This document shows, piece by piece, positions 23,202 to 32,300 of a stretch of DNA of 64,000 nt. The first letter of the stretch is position 1. Every line of letters starts with the position of its first letter. Position numbers and translations under genes: made by a program. Origin of the DNA: Phycisphaeraceae bacterium. Its GTDB lineage: Bacteria; Planctomycetota; Phycisphaerae; Phycisphaerales; SM1A02. Below the pieces are notes generated by a model, which saw nothing but the letters and a program-made list of their open reading frames with translations, did no database searches and had not been told where the DNA came from. Where the stretch lies: positions 558,001 through 622,000 of the forward strand of contig JAHBWZ010000001.1 of the NCBI GenBank assembly GCA_019636755.1. Reading direction: 5' to 3'.

Positions 23202-24023
23202 TCAGAACGCCAGCGAGGCGCCGATGAAGCCGGCGATCGCATCGCGACCCGGATTGGTCCGGTAGAGGCGCGCGTTGGAGACATGATGCCAGCGCACGCC
23301 GGCCATCAGGCGCCATGGCCGGCCGACGTCCAGCGTGGCGCCCAGCGCCGCCTGCGGCATGAAGTTGAAGAACGATCCTTCTTCCGGGACATCGCCCACG
23401 GTGAGCAGCAGTCCGGCCCCGGCCTCCGCGAACAGGGACCAGGTCTCCCTCCGCAGGAAGTGATACTGGAACGTCAGCGAGTACCCCAGCCCGGCGCGCA
23501 CGCTCGTGCGCTGGTCGAACGCCAGCAGGTCGAGCGACTGGGTGACGGCGAATCCGTCCTCGATGAACCAGGAGAGGCCCATCCCACCCGCGATGACCGG
23601 CTCATTCCGATCGCCTGTCGAGGGACCCGCGAATCCGCTGATGAGCAGTCGTCGCGAGCCCTTGGCGCCGAAGGGTGTCGCCGCGTCCGTCTCCGCCCCG
23701 AGCGCGGGCTCCGGCGCGGCATCCGGCGGCTGCCATCCCGCATCGCTCGTCAGGGAGAGTGCGATCGGGACGGATGACGATGCGGGACGCGTGCTGTCCG
23801 CGTCACCGCGCGGGGGCATTGCGGTGGACCAGGTGTGCGGGCGTCCAGCCGATGTCTGCGGCGTTTCGGCGGGCGCCGGGTCCCGCGCCGACTGGGGAAC
23901 GGCATGGGAGCGCGACCCGGGCACGATCGCGATGCTTCCGGCGGCGGCCATCATCATGGTGATGGGCCAGGGGCGGGCGCTGCGTGGTCGCCCGGACGCA
24001 TGAAGGGTGCGCTGTGAAGTCAT
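23202..24023 (-). CDS. PagL-like lipid A 3-O-deacylase / acyloxyacyl hydrolase family barrel
   Basis: 273 residues. The C-terminal ~150 form an outer-membrane beta-barrel with alternating aromatic strands, ending in aromatic F (GASLAF). The motif G-V-R-W-H-H-V-S-N-A near the C-terminus matches the His-Ser active-site segment of PagL, which removes the 3-linked acyl chain from lipid A. The N-terminus (ATG at 24023) has a hydrophobic signal-like stretch (MMMAAAGSIAIV) followed by a low-complexity linker of roughly 80 residues that PagL lacks. Convergent with the CYTH gene. The extra linker and moderate similarity keep confidence moderate. Confidence 0.7.
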   Translation of the reverse strand: MTSQRTLHASGRPRSARPWPITMMMAAAGSIAIVPGSRSHAVPQSARDPAPAETPQTSAGRPHTWSTAMPPRGDADSTRPASSSVPIALSLTSDAGWQPPDAAPEPALGAETDAATPFGAKGSRRLLISGFAGPSTGDRNEPVIAGGMGLSWFIEDGFAVTQSLDLLAFDQRTSVRAGLGYSLTFQYHFLRRETWSLFAEAGAGLLLTVGDVPEEGSFFNFMPQAALGATLDVGRPWRLMAGVRWHHVSNARLYRTNPGRDAIAGFIGASLAF

Positions 24024-24340
24024 GCCTGCGGAGGATCCTCGCCTGACGGGGTTCACCGCACCGCGCGTCGTCGCGGGCGTGCGAGTCCCCGCGCGGACGA
24101 TACCACGGCGCCGCGGCGCAGGCGTCGATGCGCGCCGGCGCGGGCGCCCGGCACCCGTGGAGACGCCGGCGCGCGCTGTCCGGCACGGTCGATCCGCTCC
24201 GCCGTGCGCAGCACCGCGCCGGTATGCTGCGCGCGGCGCATGCCGCCGATGGCATGCGCTGTGCGGAACGCCGCCCATGTTCGCGCGGCGCCGTGCCGCC
24301 TGCTGGCGCGCGGACATCTGTCCGGTGCAGTGACGGAATG
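24024..24340. other. Intergenic region between PagL-like gene and small-RNA locus
   Basis: About 317 bp, strongly GC-rich, with no supportable gene. A separate promoter for the PagL-like gene would have to lie here, but none is convincing. The terminated transcript at 24341-24438 ends just upstream of this stretch. Confidence 0.4.
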
Positions 24341-24382
24341 AAAAAACCGCCGTCCGAAGGCTCCGACCTCTCCGGACGGCGG
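24341..24382 (-). terminator. Intrinsic terminator of candidate small RNA
   Basis: A perfect 10-bp stem (CCGCCGTCCG with CGGACGGCGG), a 16-nt loop, then six T on the minus strand. No minus-strand protein gene lies upstream within 500 bp that it could serve. Confidence 0.8.
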
Positions 24383-24438
24383 CGCGCCACGACCCTGCAC
24401 GGGCCGCGTTCTGAATTCCAGATATCGGCCCCCCGGCG
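24341..24438 (-). ncRNA. Candidate small non-coding RNA, about 98 nt
   Basis: A promoter-like pair (24445-24473) and a strong intrinsic terminator (24341-24382), both on the minus strand, delimit a transcript of about 98 nt with no reading frame. Its 5' half can fold around GGCC/GGCC with a small inner TCTG/CAGA hairpin. The terminator loop exposes GAGAGG, which resembles a Shine-Dalgarno sequence. It could be a stand-alone regulator, or a terminated leader of the PagL-like gene located 317 nt further on. Confidence 0.5.
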
Positions 24439-24444
24439 GCCTGC

Positions 24445-24473
24445 ACGATAGACCGACCGGGCACCTTCGTCAA
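24445..24473 (-). promoter_or_regulatory. Predicted promoter of candidate small RNA
   Basis: On the minus strand TTGACG, exactly 17 nt, then TATCGT; expected start near 24438. It fires away from the NUDIX gene and toward the terminator at 24341. Confidence 0.6.
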
Positions 24474-24527
24474 TCGTGATGCGCCGCCCCGGCATATGCG
24501 CCTCAAAACACTGGAACACATGCAGTT

Positions 24528-24998
24528 ATGAGCCGATCAGCACCCCCCGGAGCGGCCTCGAAGTCGCCACGGACGGCGCCGGTGCCGGTCCGCGTCGTAC
24601 TCGCCTGCGTCATCGATGACAATGGATTCATCCTGGTCACGCGCCGCCCGCCGGGCGTCCATCTTCCGAACGCCTGGGAGTTCCCCGGTGGGAAGGCGGC
24701 GCCGGATGAGGATGACCGGGACGCGGTCGTCCGGGAGCTCCGGGAGGAAGTCGGGCTCTCGATCCGGCCGACCGCCTGCGACGCGGTGGCGTCGACCGAG
24801 TTCGCATGGCCCGAGCGCCGCGTTCGACTGACGCTCTGGATGGTCCGGGTGCCAGAGCGTCCACCGATCCTGCATCAAGCCGTGGCAACGCACCGATGGG
24901 TCCCTCCGGACCAGCTCCGCACGGTGCCGTGGCCGGACGCGAACCTGCCCCTGCTGCCCGCGCTGCTGGACCGGCTCGCCCATGACGTGCGTCGATGA
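24528..24998 (+). CDS. NUDIX hydrolase, MutT-like
   Basis: 156 residues. The NUDIX box G-x5-E-x7-R-E-x-x-E-E-x-G is complete, reading G-K-A-A-P-D-E then R-E-L-R-E-E-V-G-L. The preceding N-A-W-E-F-P-G-G and the T-R-R-P-P-G segment match MutT, which hydrolyses 8-oxo-dGTP to prevent mutation. The N-terminal ~20 residues are a polar extension. Substrate assignment to 8-oxo-dGTP is by similarity only. It stands alone between the small-RNA locus and ahcY. Confidence 0.88.
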   Translation: MSRSAPPGAASKSPRTAPVPVRVVLACVIDDNGFILVTRRPPGVHLPNAWEFPGGKAAPDEDDRDAVVRELREEVGLSIRPTACDAVASTEFAWPERRVRLTLWMVRVPERPPILHQAVATHRWVPPDQLRTVPWPDANLPLLPALLDRLAHDVRR

Positions 24999-25096
24999 CA
25001 CGACCGTGGCCGGCGGCGCGTCGCCGGGGGACGGCGCGACCGGGGACCCGGAGAACGCACGCCGGTAGCACTCGGGGCCTCGGATGTCGCGGTCGG

Positions 25097-25125
25097 TTGA
25101 CCCTTTCCGGGCCAGGCAGTACTCT
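25097..25125 (+). promoter_or_regulatory. Predicted promoter of ahcY
   Basis: TTGACC, 17 nt, then TACTCT; predicted transcript start near 25132, which falls inside the palindrome at 25130-25149. It leaves a leader of about 100 nt before the GTG start. Confidence 0.6.
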
Positions 25126-25129
25126 TGAA

Positions 25130-25154
25130 CCGTTCATCCGGATGAACGGATGAA
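25130..25154. promoter_or_regulatory. Perfect 20-bp palindromic operator at ahcY
   Basis: CCGTTCATCC followed directly by its exact complement (25130-25149). The half-site CGGATGAA is repeated once more in direct orientation at 25147-25154. The palindrome overlaps the predicted transcription start, the position expected for a dimeric repressor. In Proteobacteria ahcY is controlled by ArsR-family SahR; whether a SahR-like protein binds here is an inference. Confidence 0.55.
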
Positions 25155-25234
25155 GCTGCGCCCTGACTCGAACGCCCGCCTGACGCGGATCGCCCCGCCG
25201 ATCCCGTCGGTCATCCGCCCCACAGGAGCCCCTC

Positions 25235-26743
<1,509 letters not shown>

Positions 26744-26845
26744 GTCGACGCGACGGGGCCGCGCCCCGGGCGCCGCCGGGTCCGGCGGGATCCGGCGGAC
26801 AGGCGCCGCCGCTCCATCGGTCGCGCGCCGCGCGGCGCCGTCGTG

Positions 26846-28243
26846 TCAACCGCCCGCGAGGACCCCATCCGCCGGTGCCGTGATCTCGATCATCGCCCCC
26901 GCGCCGGACCGGCGCTCCGTGCCATCCGGACCGGCGGACGGACCGGCGTGCCCGCGCACGGGCACCGCCGATCCGCCGCCGCTGCGGATCCAGGCGCGCA
27001 GCCTGTCGCGCTCGGCGGTCCATCCACCCGCCGTCCGGACATCCAGAAACGCGTGATACAGGCCCTGCACGGCGCGGTCGAGCGCGTCGATCGAACGCAC
27101 GCGCCCCTCCAGGTCCTCCCGCTCGCTCCGGGGCCGCTCCTCGGGGCGCGGCAGCGTCGCCGCGCTCACCGCCATCCGGTCGCCCTGCAGCGTGAACGAC
27201 CATCCTTCGCCGCGGTGCGCGATCATAAGGCCCATGCGCCGCGGGAGCTTCCCTGCGCGGATCGCGGCATGTGCTTCCGGCTGCCGGCCGGGCGCATCCG
27301 CGGTGATCGCGACGCGGCCGCCGACATCCCACGCGCAGGCGCTTTCCAGCGATCGCTGCATGGCGAGGGCGATCGTGCCGGAGGGGGTGTCGACCAGGCC
27401 CTCGTCCGCGATCGCGTGATGCCAGAGCCAGAGCAGGAACTCGTTCCCGAGAAAGTCGTGCGGTTCGGGTCCGCCCGACGCCCATGGCACGGTCGGATCC
27501 GCGGACTCGCCCGCGCCCGGCGGCGGCGCGCTGAACGCCGTCGGACGGAGATCCTCGATCAGTCGACCGCCGCCGCGCTCGCTGAACCGGAGCCAGGCGT
27601 CACGGCCGGCGGAGAGCCGCTCCAGCCGGGCGCCGAACGTCGTCTCGAAGAGCGCGCGGAGCGCCTCGTCCTGGGCATCGGCGAAGGCCGGCGCCAGGAG
27701 GAGCCGGCGCGAGAGAAACCAGAGGACCGGGATCACCCGGCTGCGCCGATGGCGACCGGTGGCCAGTTCCGCGCGACAGCGCGCGGCCGCTTCCTCGCGC
27801 GCCTCGCGGCGCTCGCGTCCGCCGAGCGGCGCCCCATCGGCGGCATGGGGCCGCGCCATCCGGCGCTGCGCCTCCGCCTCCAGGATGTACGCGCGGCGCA
27901 GCTCGCCGGGCACGCGGTTGACGTCGAGCCGGAGTCCGAAGACCGCGGCGTCGGCGATGAAGATCCGCTCGCTCGAGAAGTCCAGGTCGAGCAGGTGCGC
28001 CCCGGCCACCCAGCCGGACTCGTACTCGGGGCGCGGACCGGTTCCGTCGCCGCGTGTCCCTGGCCCCCGGGTCTCAGACCCGCTGGACTCAGGGCCCCGG
28101 GGGTCGTGCCCGGCGACGGCGGCGGGTGCCCCGTCGACGAGCACGTGGTCGGCGAGCGCCTCCGGAATCCCGGGATCAGGCCCCTCGGGGCCACCGATCA
28201 CGCGGTACCTGGCGTACGAGACGGATCCGGCACGGAATGACAT
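26846..28243 (-). CDS. RdgC-like (recombination-associated) protein
   Basis: 465 residues. The N-terminus (FRAGSVSYARYRV), the ESGW segment followed by a strand pair, the RVIPVLWFLSRRLLL block with A-L-F-E-T-T-F-G, and especially D-F-L-G-N-E-F-L-L-W-L-W resemble the long RdgC-like proteins of deltaproteobacteria and related phyla. RdgC of Escherichia coli is a ring-shaped DNA-binding protein that modulates RecA; the role of the longer forms is not established. A Gly/Arg/Pro-rich insert lies near residues 40-75. Convergent with ahcY; 87 bp from the HD-GYP gene on the same strand. Assignment rests on remembered motif similarity. Confidence 0.55.
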   Translation of the reverse strand: MSFRAGSVSYARYRVIGGPEGPDPGIPEALADHVLVDGAPAAVAGHDPRGPESSGSETRGPGTRGDGTGPRPEYESGWVAGAHLLDLDFSSERIFIADAAVFGLRLDVNRVPGELRRAYILEAEAQRRMARPHAADGAPLGGRERREAREEAAARCRAELATGRHRRSRVIPVLWFLSRRLLLAPAFADAQDEALRALFETTFGARLERLSAGRDAWLRFSERGGGRLIEDLRPTAFSAPPPGAGESADPTVPWASGGPEPHDFLGNEFLLWLWHHAIADEGLVDTPSGTIALAMQRSLESACAWDVGGRVAITADAPGRQPEAHAAIRAGKLPRRMGLMIAHRGEGWSFTLQGDRMAVSAATLPRPEERPRSEREDLEGRVRSIDALDRAVQGLYHAFLDVRTAGGWTAERDRLRAWIRSGGGSAVPVRGHAGPSAGPDGTERRSGAGAMIEITAPADGVLAGG

Positions 28244-28330
28244 GATCGTCGCAGCAGACTCGAAGGGCGGCCGGACCGGGGCGCCGGCGCCAGGTTGTCC
28301 ACACCGCGGCGCGCCGCCCCGTCGCCGCGA

Positions 28331-29338
28331 TCACGCCGTCGGCGCCGGCGGTCCGTCCCGCAGCGCCGGTGCGAGGAACTCGGCCAGGACACCGCGGAAA
28401 CGGGACTCGCTCTCGATGAACGCATCGACGACCGCGGGATCGAACTGGCGCCCGCGCCCCTCGATCAGAATCGATCGCGCCGCCTCGTGGCTCATCGCGG
28501 TCTTGTAGACCCGCGGGCTCGTGAGGGCGTCGTAGACATCGGCGACGGCGACGATCCGCGCCGCGAGCGGAATGAGTTCGCCCGAGAGGCCGAACGGGTA
28601 CCCGGTCCCGTCCCAGTGCTCGTGATGGGCGAACACGATCTCGCACGCCGTCACCAGCAGCGGGTCCTCGCCCCACTTGCGCTTGACGCTGAGGAGCGTG
28701 TCGAGCCCGATGAGCACGTGTCGCTCGACCGCCTCCCGCTGCTCCGCATCCAGCGAGCCCGGTCGGAGGAGCACCTCGTCGGGCACGCCGACCTTCCCGA
28801 TGTCGTGCAGCGCAGACGTCTCCACCAGGACCTCGATGAAGCGGCGCCCGAGTTCGGGCCGCTCGACCGCCAGGGTCTCGGCAAGAATCCGGACATAGCG
28901 GCGGATGCGCTCCAGGTGGCCGGCGATCGCACCGTCCCGCGCCTCGGCGAGCTGCACCAGGCCGTGGATCATCGCGCTGCGTGAACGATCCAGGTCGCGG
29001 GCACGATCCGCGTGCGCCATGGCCCCGTCACGCGTCGCGTGCATGAGGCGGCGCTCGTAGAACCACAGGGCCAGGGTCGACGCGCCCGCGGCGAGGATCA
29101 CGACGGCGGTGACGACGACCGCACCACCCGCGCGGATGATCCGGGCGACCTCGAGCGCGCGGGGCGAGGGCGTCGCCGGGATGCCGGTCGCCGCCCCGTC
29201 GGCGGTGGACACGCGGCCGTCGACCAGGCGCGCGGCCGCCCGCGCCACGACCTCCATCGCGAGACAGCCGGCGCCCGCCAGCGCGATGCTCACCAGGACG
29301 ACAGCACTGACCCGGATGACCGACGGATGCAGACGCAC
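28331..29338 (-). CDS. HD-GYP domain phosphodiesterase, membrane-anchored
   Basis: 335 residues with two N-terminal hydrophobic helices (residues ~8-28 and ~72-95) and a cytoplasmic HD-GYP domain. The metal-site motif H-D-I-G-K is followed by the signature H-H-E-H-W-D-G-T-G-Y-P. Such proteins hydrolyse cyclic di-GMP to GMP. The region between the helices would be a small periplasmic sensor of about 45 residues. The catalytic residues appear intact. No GGDEF domain is attached and no partner gene is adjacent. Confidence 0.9.
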   Translation of the reverse strand: MRLHPSVIRVSAVVLVSIALAGAGCLAMEVVARAAARLVDGRVSTADGAATGIPATPSPRALEVARIIRAGGAVVVTAVVILAAGASTLALWFYERRLMHATRDGAMAHADRARDLDRSRSAMIHGLVQLAEARDGAIAGHLERIRRYVRILAETLAVERPELGRRFIEVLVETSALHDIGKVGVPDEVLLRPGSLDAEQREAVERHVLIGLDTLLSVKRKWGEDPLLVTACEIVFAHHEHWDGTGYPFGLSGELIPLAARIVAVADVYDALTSPRVYKTAMSHEAARSILIEGRGRQFDPAVVDAFIESESRFRGVLAEFLAPALRDGPPAPTA

Positions 29339-29454
29339 GTCGGTGGATCATATCGACGTCTGTCCCGCGCGATCGACACGCCGCCGCCCGGCCGCGTCGC
29401 TCGCGGTCGCGCGATACCGTCGGCGGGCTGCTACGCTACCGCTGCTGCGCGTCC

Positions 29455-31380
29455 ATGAGTGACCATCTGACCCACGAATGCGGCCTCGCGATGGTGCGTC
29501 TGCGGCGCCCGCTGGCCGACTATCAGCGCCGCTACGGCGACGCGGCGTGGGGGCTCCGGCGGCTCTACCTGCTGATGGAGAAGCAGCACAACCGCGGCCA
29601 GGACGGGGCGGGCGTGTGCGTCGTCAAGTACGACATGCCGCCCGGGGAGCGGTACATGGTCCGCACCCGGTCCGACCGCACGAATGCGCTGGAGCGCGTC
29701 TTCGACGAGATCACGAAGGACCTCCGGCACATCGGCGAGACGGCGCCGCCCGGCATGACGGACGCCGAAGTCGCCTCGCTCAAGTCCCGCTGCACGTTCC
29801 TCGGCGAGGTGATGCTCGGGCACCTCCGATACGGCACGCACTCCGGGAACAGCCGGCCGAACTGCCATCCGTTCATCCGCAAGAACAACACGGCCAGCCG
29901 GAATCTCGCCCTCGCCGGCAACTTCAACATGACGAACTCCGGGGCGCTGTTCCGGCAGCTCGTCGAGTTCGGCCTGAACCCGGTCGGCGACTCGGATACG
30001 CAGGTCATCCTGGAGCGTCTCGGCTACTTCCTCGACCGCGAGCACGATCACCTGCGCGCCATCATGGGGCCGGAATCCTTCCAGCGCCTGGACGGCCGGG
30101 AACTGGCCGACGCCGTCTCGACGGAACTCGATCTCGCCCGCGTGCTGCAGCGCGCCTCGCAGGGGTGGGACGGCGGGTATGTCTTCGGGGGCCTGCTGGG
30201 CAACGGCGACATGTTCGTCTGCCGGGATCCGGCCGGCATCCGTCCCTGCTTCTATCACATCGATGATGACGTGGTGTCGATCGCCTCGGAGCGTCCCGCG
30301 CTCGCGAGCGTCTTCGATGTCGAACCGCGCGACGTGGCCTCGCTCCCTCCGGCGAACGTCCTGGTCGTGAAGCGGGACGGCACGATCCGGATCATGCCGT
30401 TCACCGAGCCGGTCGAACTGCGGCAATGCACGTTCGAACGGATCTACTTCAGCCGGGGCAATGATCCCGACATCTATCGCGAGCGGAAGGAACTGGGCCG
30501 TCGGCTGGCGCCGCGCGTGATCGAGGCGATCGGCGGGGACGTCGACCGCGCGGTCTTCTCGTTCATCCCGAACACCGCCGAGTCGGCCTACATGGGGCTG
30601 ATCGAGGAGGTCGGACGGCTCGATCGCGCGACGGCGGCCGACCGGCTCTGGCACCGGCTCTCGAACGGGACGGCGACCCGCGCCGACCTCGATGCCCTCA
30701 CGACACGGCGGGTCCGCGCCGAGAAGGTGGCACACAAGGACCAGCGGCTTCGCACGTTCATCACGCATGATCGCGCGCGGCGCGACCTTGTCCTGCACAT
30801 CTACGACATCACGCGGGAGATCGTCGGACAGGACGACACCCTGATCGTGATGGACGACTCGATCGTCCGGGGCACCACGCTCCGGGAGTCGATCGTCCGG
30901 ATCCTGAGCCGCCTTCGACCGGCACGGATCATCGTGGTCAGTTCGGCGCCGCCCATCATGTACCCGGACTGCTATGGGATCGACATGAGCCAGCTCGGCC
31001 GGTTCATCGCGTTCGAGGCCGCGGTCCGGCTGCTCGAGGCACGGAATGAGCGGGCGCTGGTGGAGGAGGTCGAGGAGGCATGCCGCGCGCAGGATCCGCT
31101 GCCGGACGGACGACTGCGGAATCACGTGGCGCGCCTCTACGAGCGGTTCTCGCTGGAGGAGATCTCCGACTGCGTGGCACGACTCGTCACGCCGCCGGAC
31201 CTCGACTGGCATGGCCGGATCGACGTCATCTACCAGCGGACGGAGGACCTGCAGGCCGCCATGCCGGCGCACACCGGCGACTGGTACTTCACCGGACGCT
31301 ATCCGACCCCCGGGGGCTACCGGGTCCTCAACCGGAGTTTCCTCAACTGGTGCGAACGGCACGACGGGCGGGCGTACTGA
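29455..31380 (+). CDS. purF: Amidophosphoribosyltransferase, long form
   Basis: First committed step of purine synthesis: PRPP plus glutamine to phosphoribosylamine. 641 residues, about 130 more than the common PurF. The catalytic Cys is residue 9 in H-E-C-G, so an 8-residue propeptide would be removed. The glutaminase domain shows K-Q-H-N-R-G-Q-D-G-A-G and G-H-L-R-Y-G-T-H-S-G. The PRPP loop V-M-D-D-S-I-V-R-G-T-T spans about residues 465-475. The long form resembles Bacteroidota-type homologues. The final ~90 residues are an extra domain. It stands alone, with a C/G-rich hairpin after it. Confidence 0.9.
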   Translation: MSDHLTHECGLAMVRLRRPLADYQRRYGDAAWGLRRLYLLMEKQHNRGQDGAGVCVVKYDMPPGERYMVRTRSDRTNALERVFDEITKDLRHIGETAPPGMTDAEVASLKSRCTFLGEVMLGHLRYGTHSGNSRPNCHPFIRKNNTASRNLALAGNFNMTNSGALFRQLVEFGLNPVGDSDTQVILERLGYFLDREHDHLRAIMGPESFQRLDGRELADAVSTELDLARVLQRASQGWDGGYVFGGLLGNGDMFVCRDPAGIRPCFYHIDDDVVSIASERPALASVFDVEPRDVASLPPANVLVVKRDGTIRIMPFTEPVELRQCTFERIYFSRGNDPDIYRERKELGRRLAPRVIEAIGGDVDRAVFSFIPNTAESAYMGLIEEVGRLDRATAADRLWHRLSNGTATRADLDALTTRRVRAEKVAHKDQRLRTFITHDRARRDLVLHIYDITREIVGQDDTLIVMDDSIVRGTTLRESIVRILSRLRPARIIVVSSAPPIMYPDCYGIDMSQLGRFIAFEAAVRLLEARNERALVEEVEEACRAQDPLPDGRLRNHVARLYERFSLEEISDCVARLVTPPDLDWHGRIDVIYQRTEDLQAAMPAHTGDWYFTGRYPTPGGYRVLNRSFLNWCERHDGRAY

Positions 31381-31401
31381 GCCGCGATCGCCCGCCCGCC
31401 G

Positions 31402-31429
31402 GCCGGTCCCCCCCGCGGGGGGGGGCGGC
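31402..31429 (+). terminator. C-run/G-run hairpin after purF
   Basis: Seven C (31408-31414) and nine G (31417-31425) flanked by GCCG and CGGC form a very stable hairpin 22 nt after the purF stop and immediately before the rpsD -35 box. There is no U-tract. Confidence 0.45.
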
Positions 31430-31432
31430 TCC

Positions 31433-31461
31433 TTGACGAATTCCGCGGGTCGTGTTCTACT
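31433..31461 (+). promoter_or_regulatory. Predicted promoter of rpsD
   Basis: TTGACG, 17 nt, then TCTACT; predicted start near 31468, giving an untranslated leader of about 85 nt. In other bacteria uS4 represses its own mRNA through such leaders; no specific structure was recognised here. Confidence 0.65.
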
Positions 31462-31552
31462 GTCCGGCTCGCGCCCGACAGGCCAGACCTCCTCGGTCCC
31501 TTGTCGCTGCGCACGGCTGCGGTCGCCGTACGACCGGCAGGAATCGCGCTCG

Positions 31553-32152
31553 ATGGCTCGCTATCTCGGCCCCAAGGTCAAGCTTTCCCGCCGCGTCGGC
31601 GTTCCGATCGCGGACATTCCGAAGCACACCGCGAAGCGGCAGATGACCGCGCCGGGCATGCACGGCTTCCGCGGCCGTCGTCCGAAGGACTTCGGGGTCC
31701 GGCTCACGGAGAAGCAGAAGCTCCGCTATCACTACAGCGTGATGGAGCGGCAGTTCCGCCGCTACGTCGACGAAGCATCGCGCTCCAAGGGCAACACCGG
31801 CGAGATGCTGATGCAGCTGCTCGAGCGGCGCCTGGACAACGCGCTTCGCCGGGCCGGGTTCGTGCGGACGATCTGGGCGGCGCGGCAGATGGTGGTGCAC
31901 GGTCATGTCCTGGTGAACGGCCGGAAGGTCGACCGACCGTCGTTTTCCGTGCGGATCGGCGATGTCGTCACGCTGAAGCCGCGGATCACCACGCTCGCGA
32001 AGGAGAACATGGAGTCTCTCAGCGGCCACACCGTTCCCGGCTGGATGGATGTCAACCCCGCGGATCTGTCGGTCCGGATCATCGCCATGCCGACCATGGA
32101 TCAGACGCCGGTTGAAGTGAACACCAATCTCATCGTCGAGTTCTATCGCTGA
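31553..32152 (+). CDS. rpsD: Small ribosomal subunit protein uS4
   Basis: 199 residues, a primary 16S rRNA-binding protein of the 30S subunit. M-A-R-Y-L-G-P-K at the N-terminus, G-M-H-G-F-R-G-R-R, K-Q-K-L-R-Y-H-Y, the S4 RNA-binding core (L-E-R-R-L-D-N-A-L-R-R-A-G-F) and V-V-H-G-H-V-L-V-N-G are all canonical. The usual N-terminal Zn-binding Cys cluster is absent, so it is the Cys-free form. The ATG at 31553 has an AGGAA site upstream. It is monocistronic here, outside the usual rpsM-rpsK-rpsD-rpoA cluster. Confidence 0.95.
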   Translation: MARYLGPKVKLSRRVGVPIADIPKHTAKRQMTAPGMHGFRGRRPKDFGVRLTEKQKLRYHYSVMERQFRRYVDEASRSKGNTGEMLMQLLERRLDNALRRAGFVRTIWAARQMVVHGHVLVNGRKVDRPSFSVRIGDVVTLKPRITTLAKENMESLSGHTVPGWMDVNPADLSVRIIAMPTMDQTPVEVNTNLIVEFYR

Positions 32153-32207
32153 TGCGCGACCTCGTCCGAGGCACGCCCGTCCGTCCGGATCGATTCAGAA
32201 CCCGCTG

Positions 32208-32252
32208 CGAGCCCATGTCCGCTCGGACGATGTCCGCGCAGACATGGGCTCG
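32208..32252 (+). terminator. Perfect 12-bp hairpin after rpsD (no U-tract)
   Basis: CGAGCCCATGTC and its exact complement enclose 21 nt, inside which CGGAC/GTCCG forms a second small stem. It lies 56 nt after the rpsD stop and 48 nt before the PpiD-like ATG. It may end rpsD transcription or regulate the next gene. Confidence 0.5.
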
Positions 32253-32300
32253 TCCGTTCCGCGCCGCGACCGGGCCGGCCCGGGTCCAAGGGGTGCCCCC

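Noticed and set aside
25126-25234. SAH riboswitch in the ahcY leader
   Set aside because: The leader lacks the conserved SAH aptamer core as I know it. The palindrome at the start site points to a protein repressor instead.
29431-31362. 643-residue open frame antisense to purF, and a similar one at 32130-33974 antisense to the PpiD-like gene
   Set aside because: Both mirror real genes and contain no recognisable domain; long antisense frames are common throughout this window.
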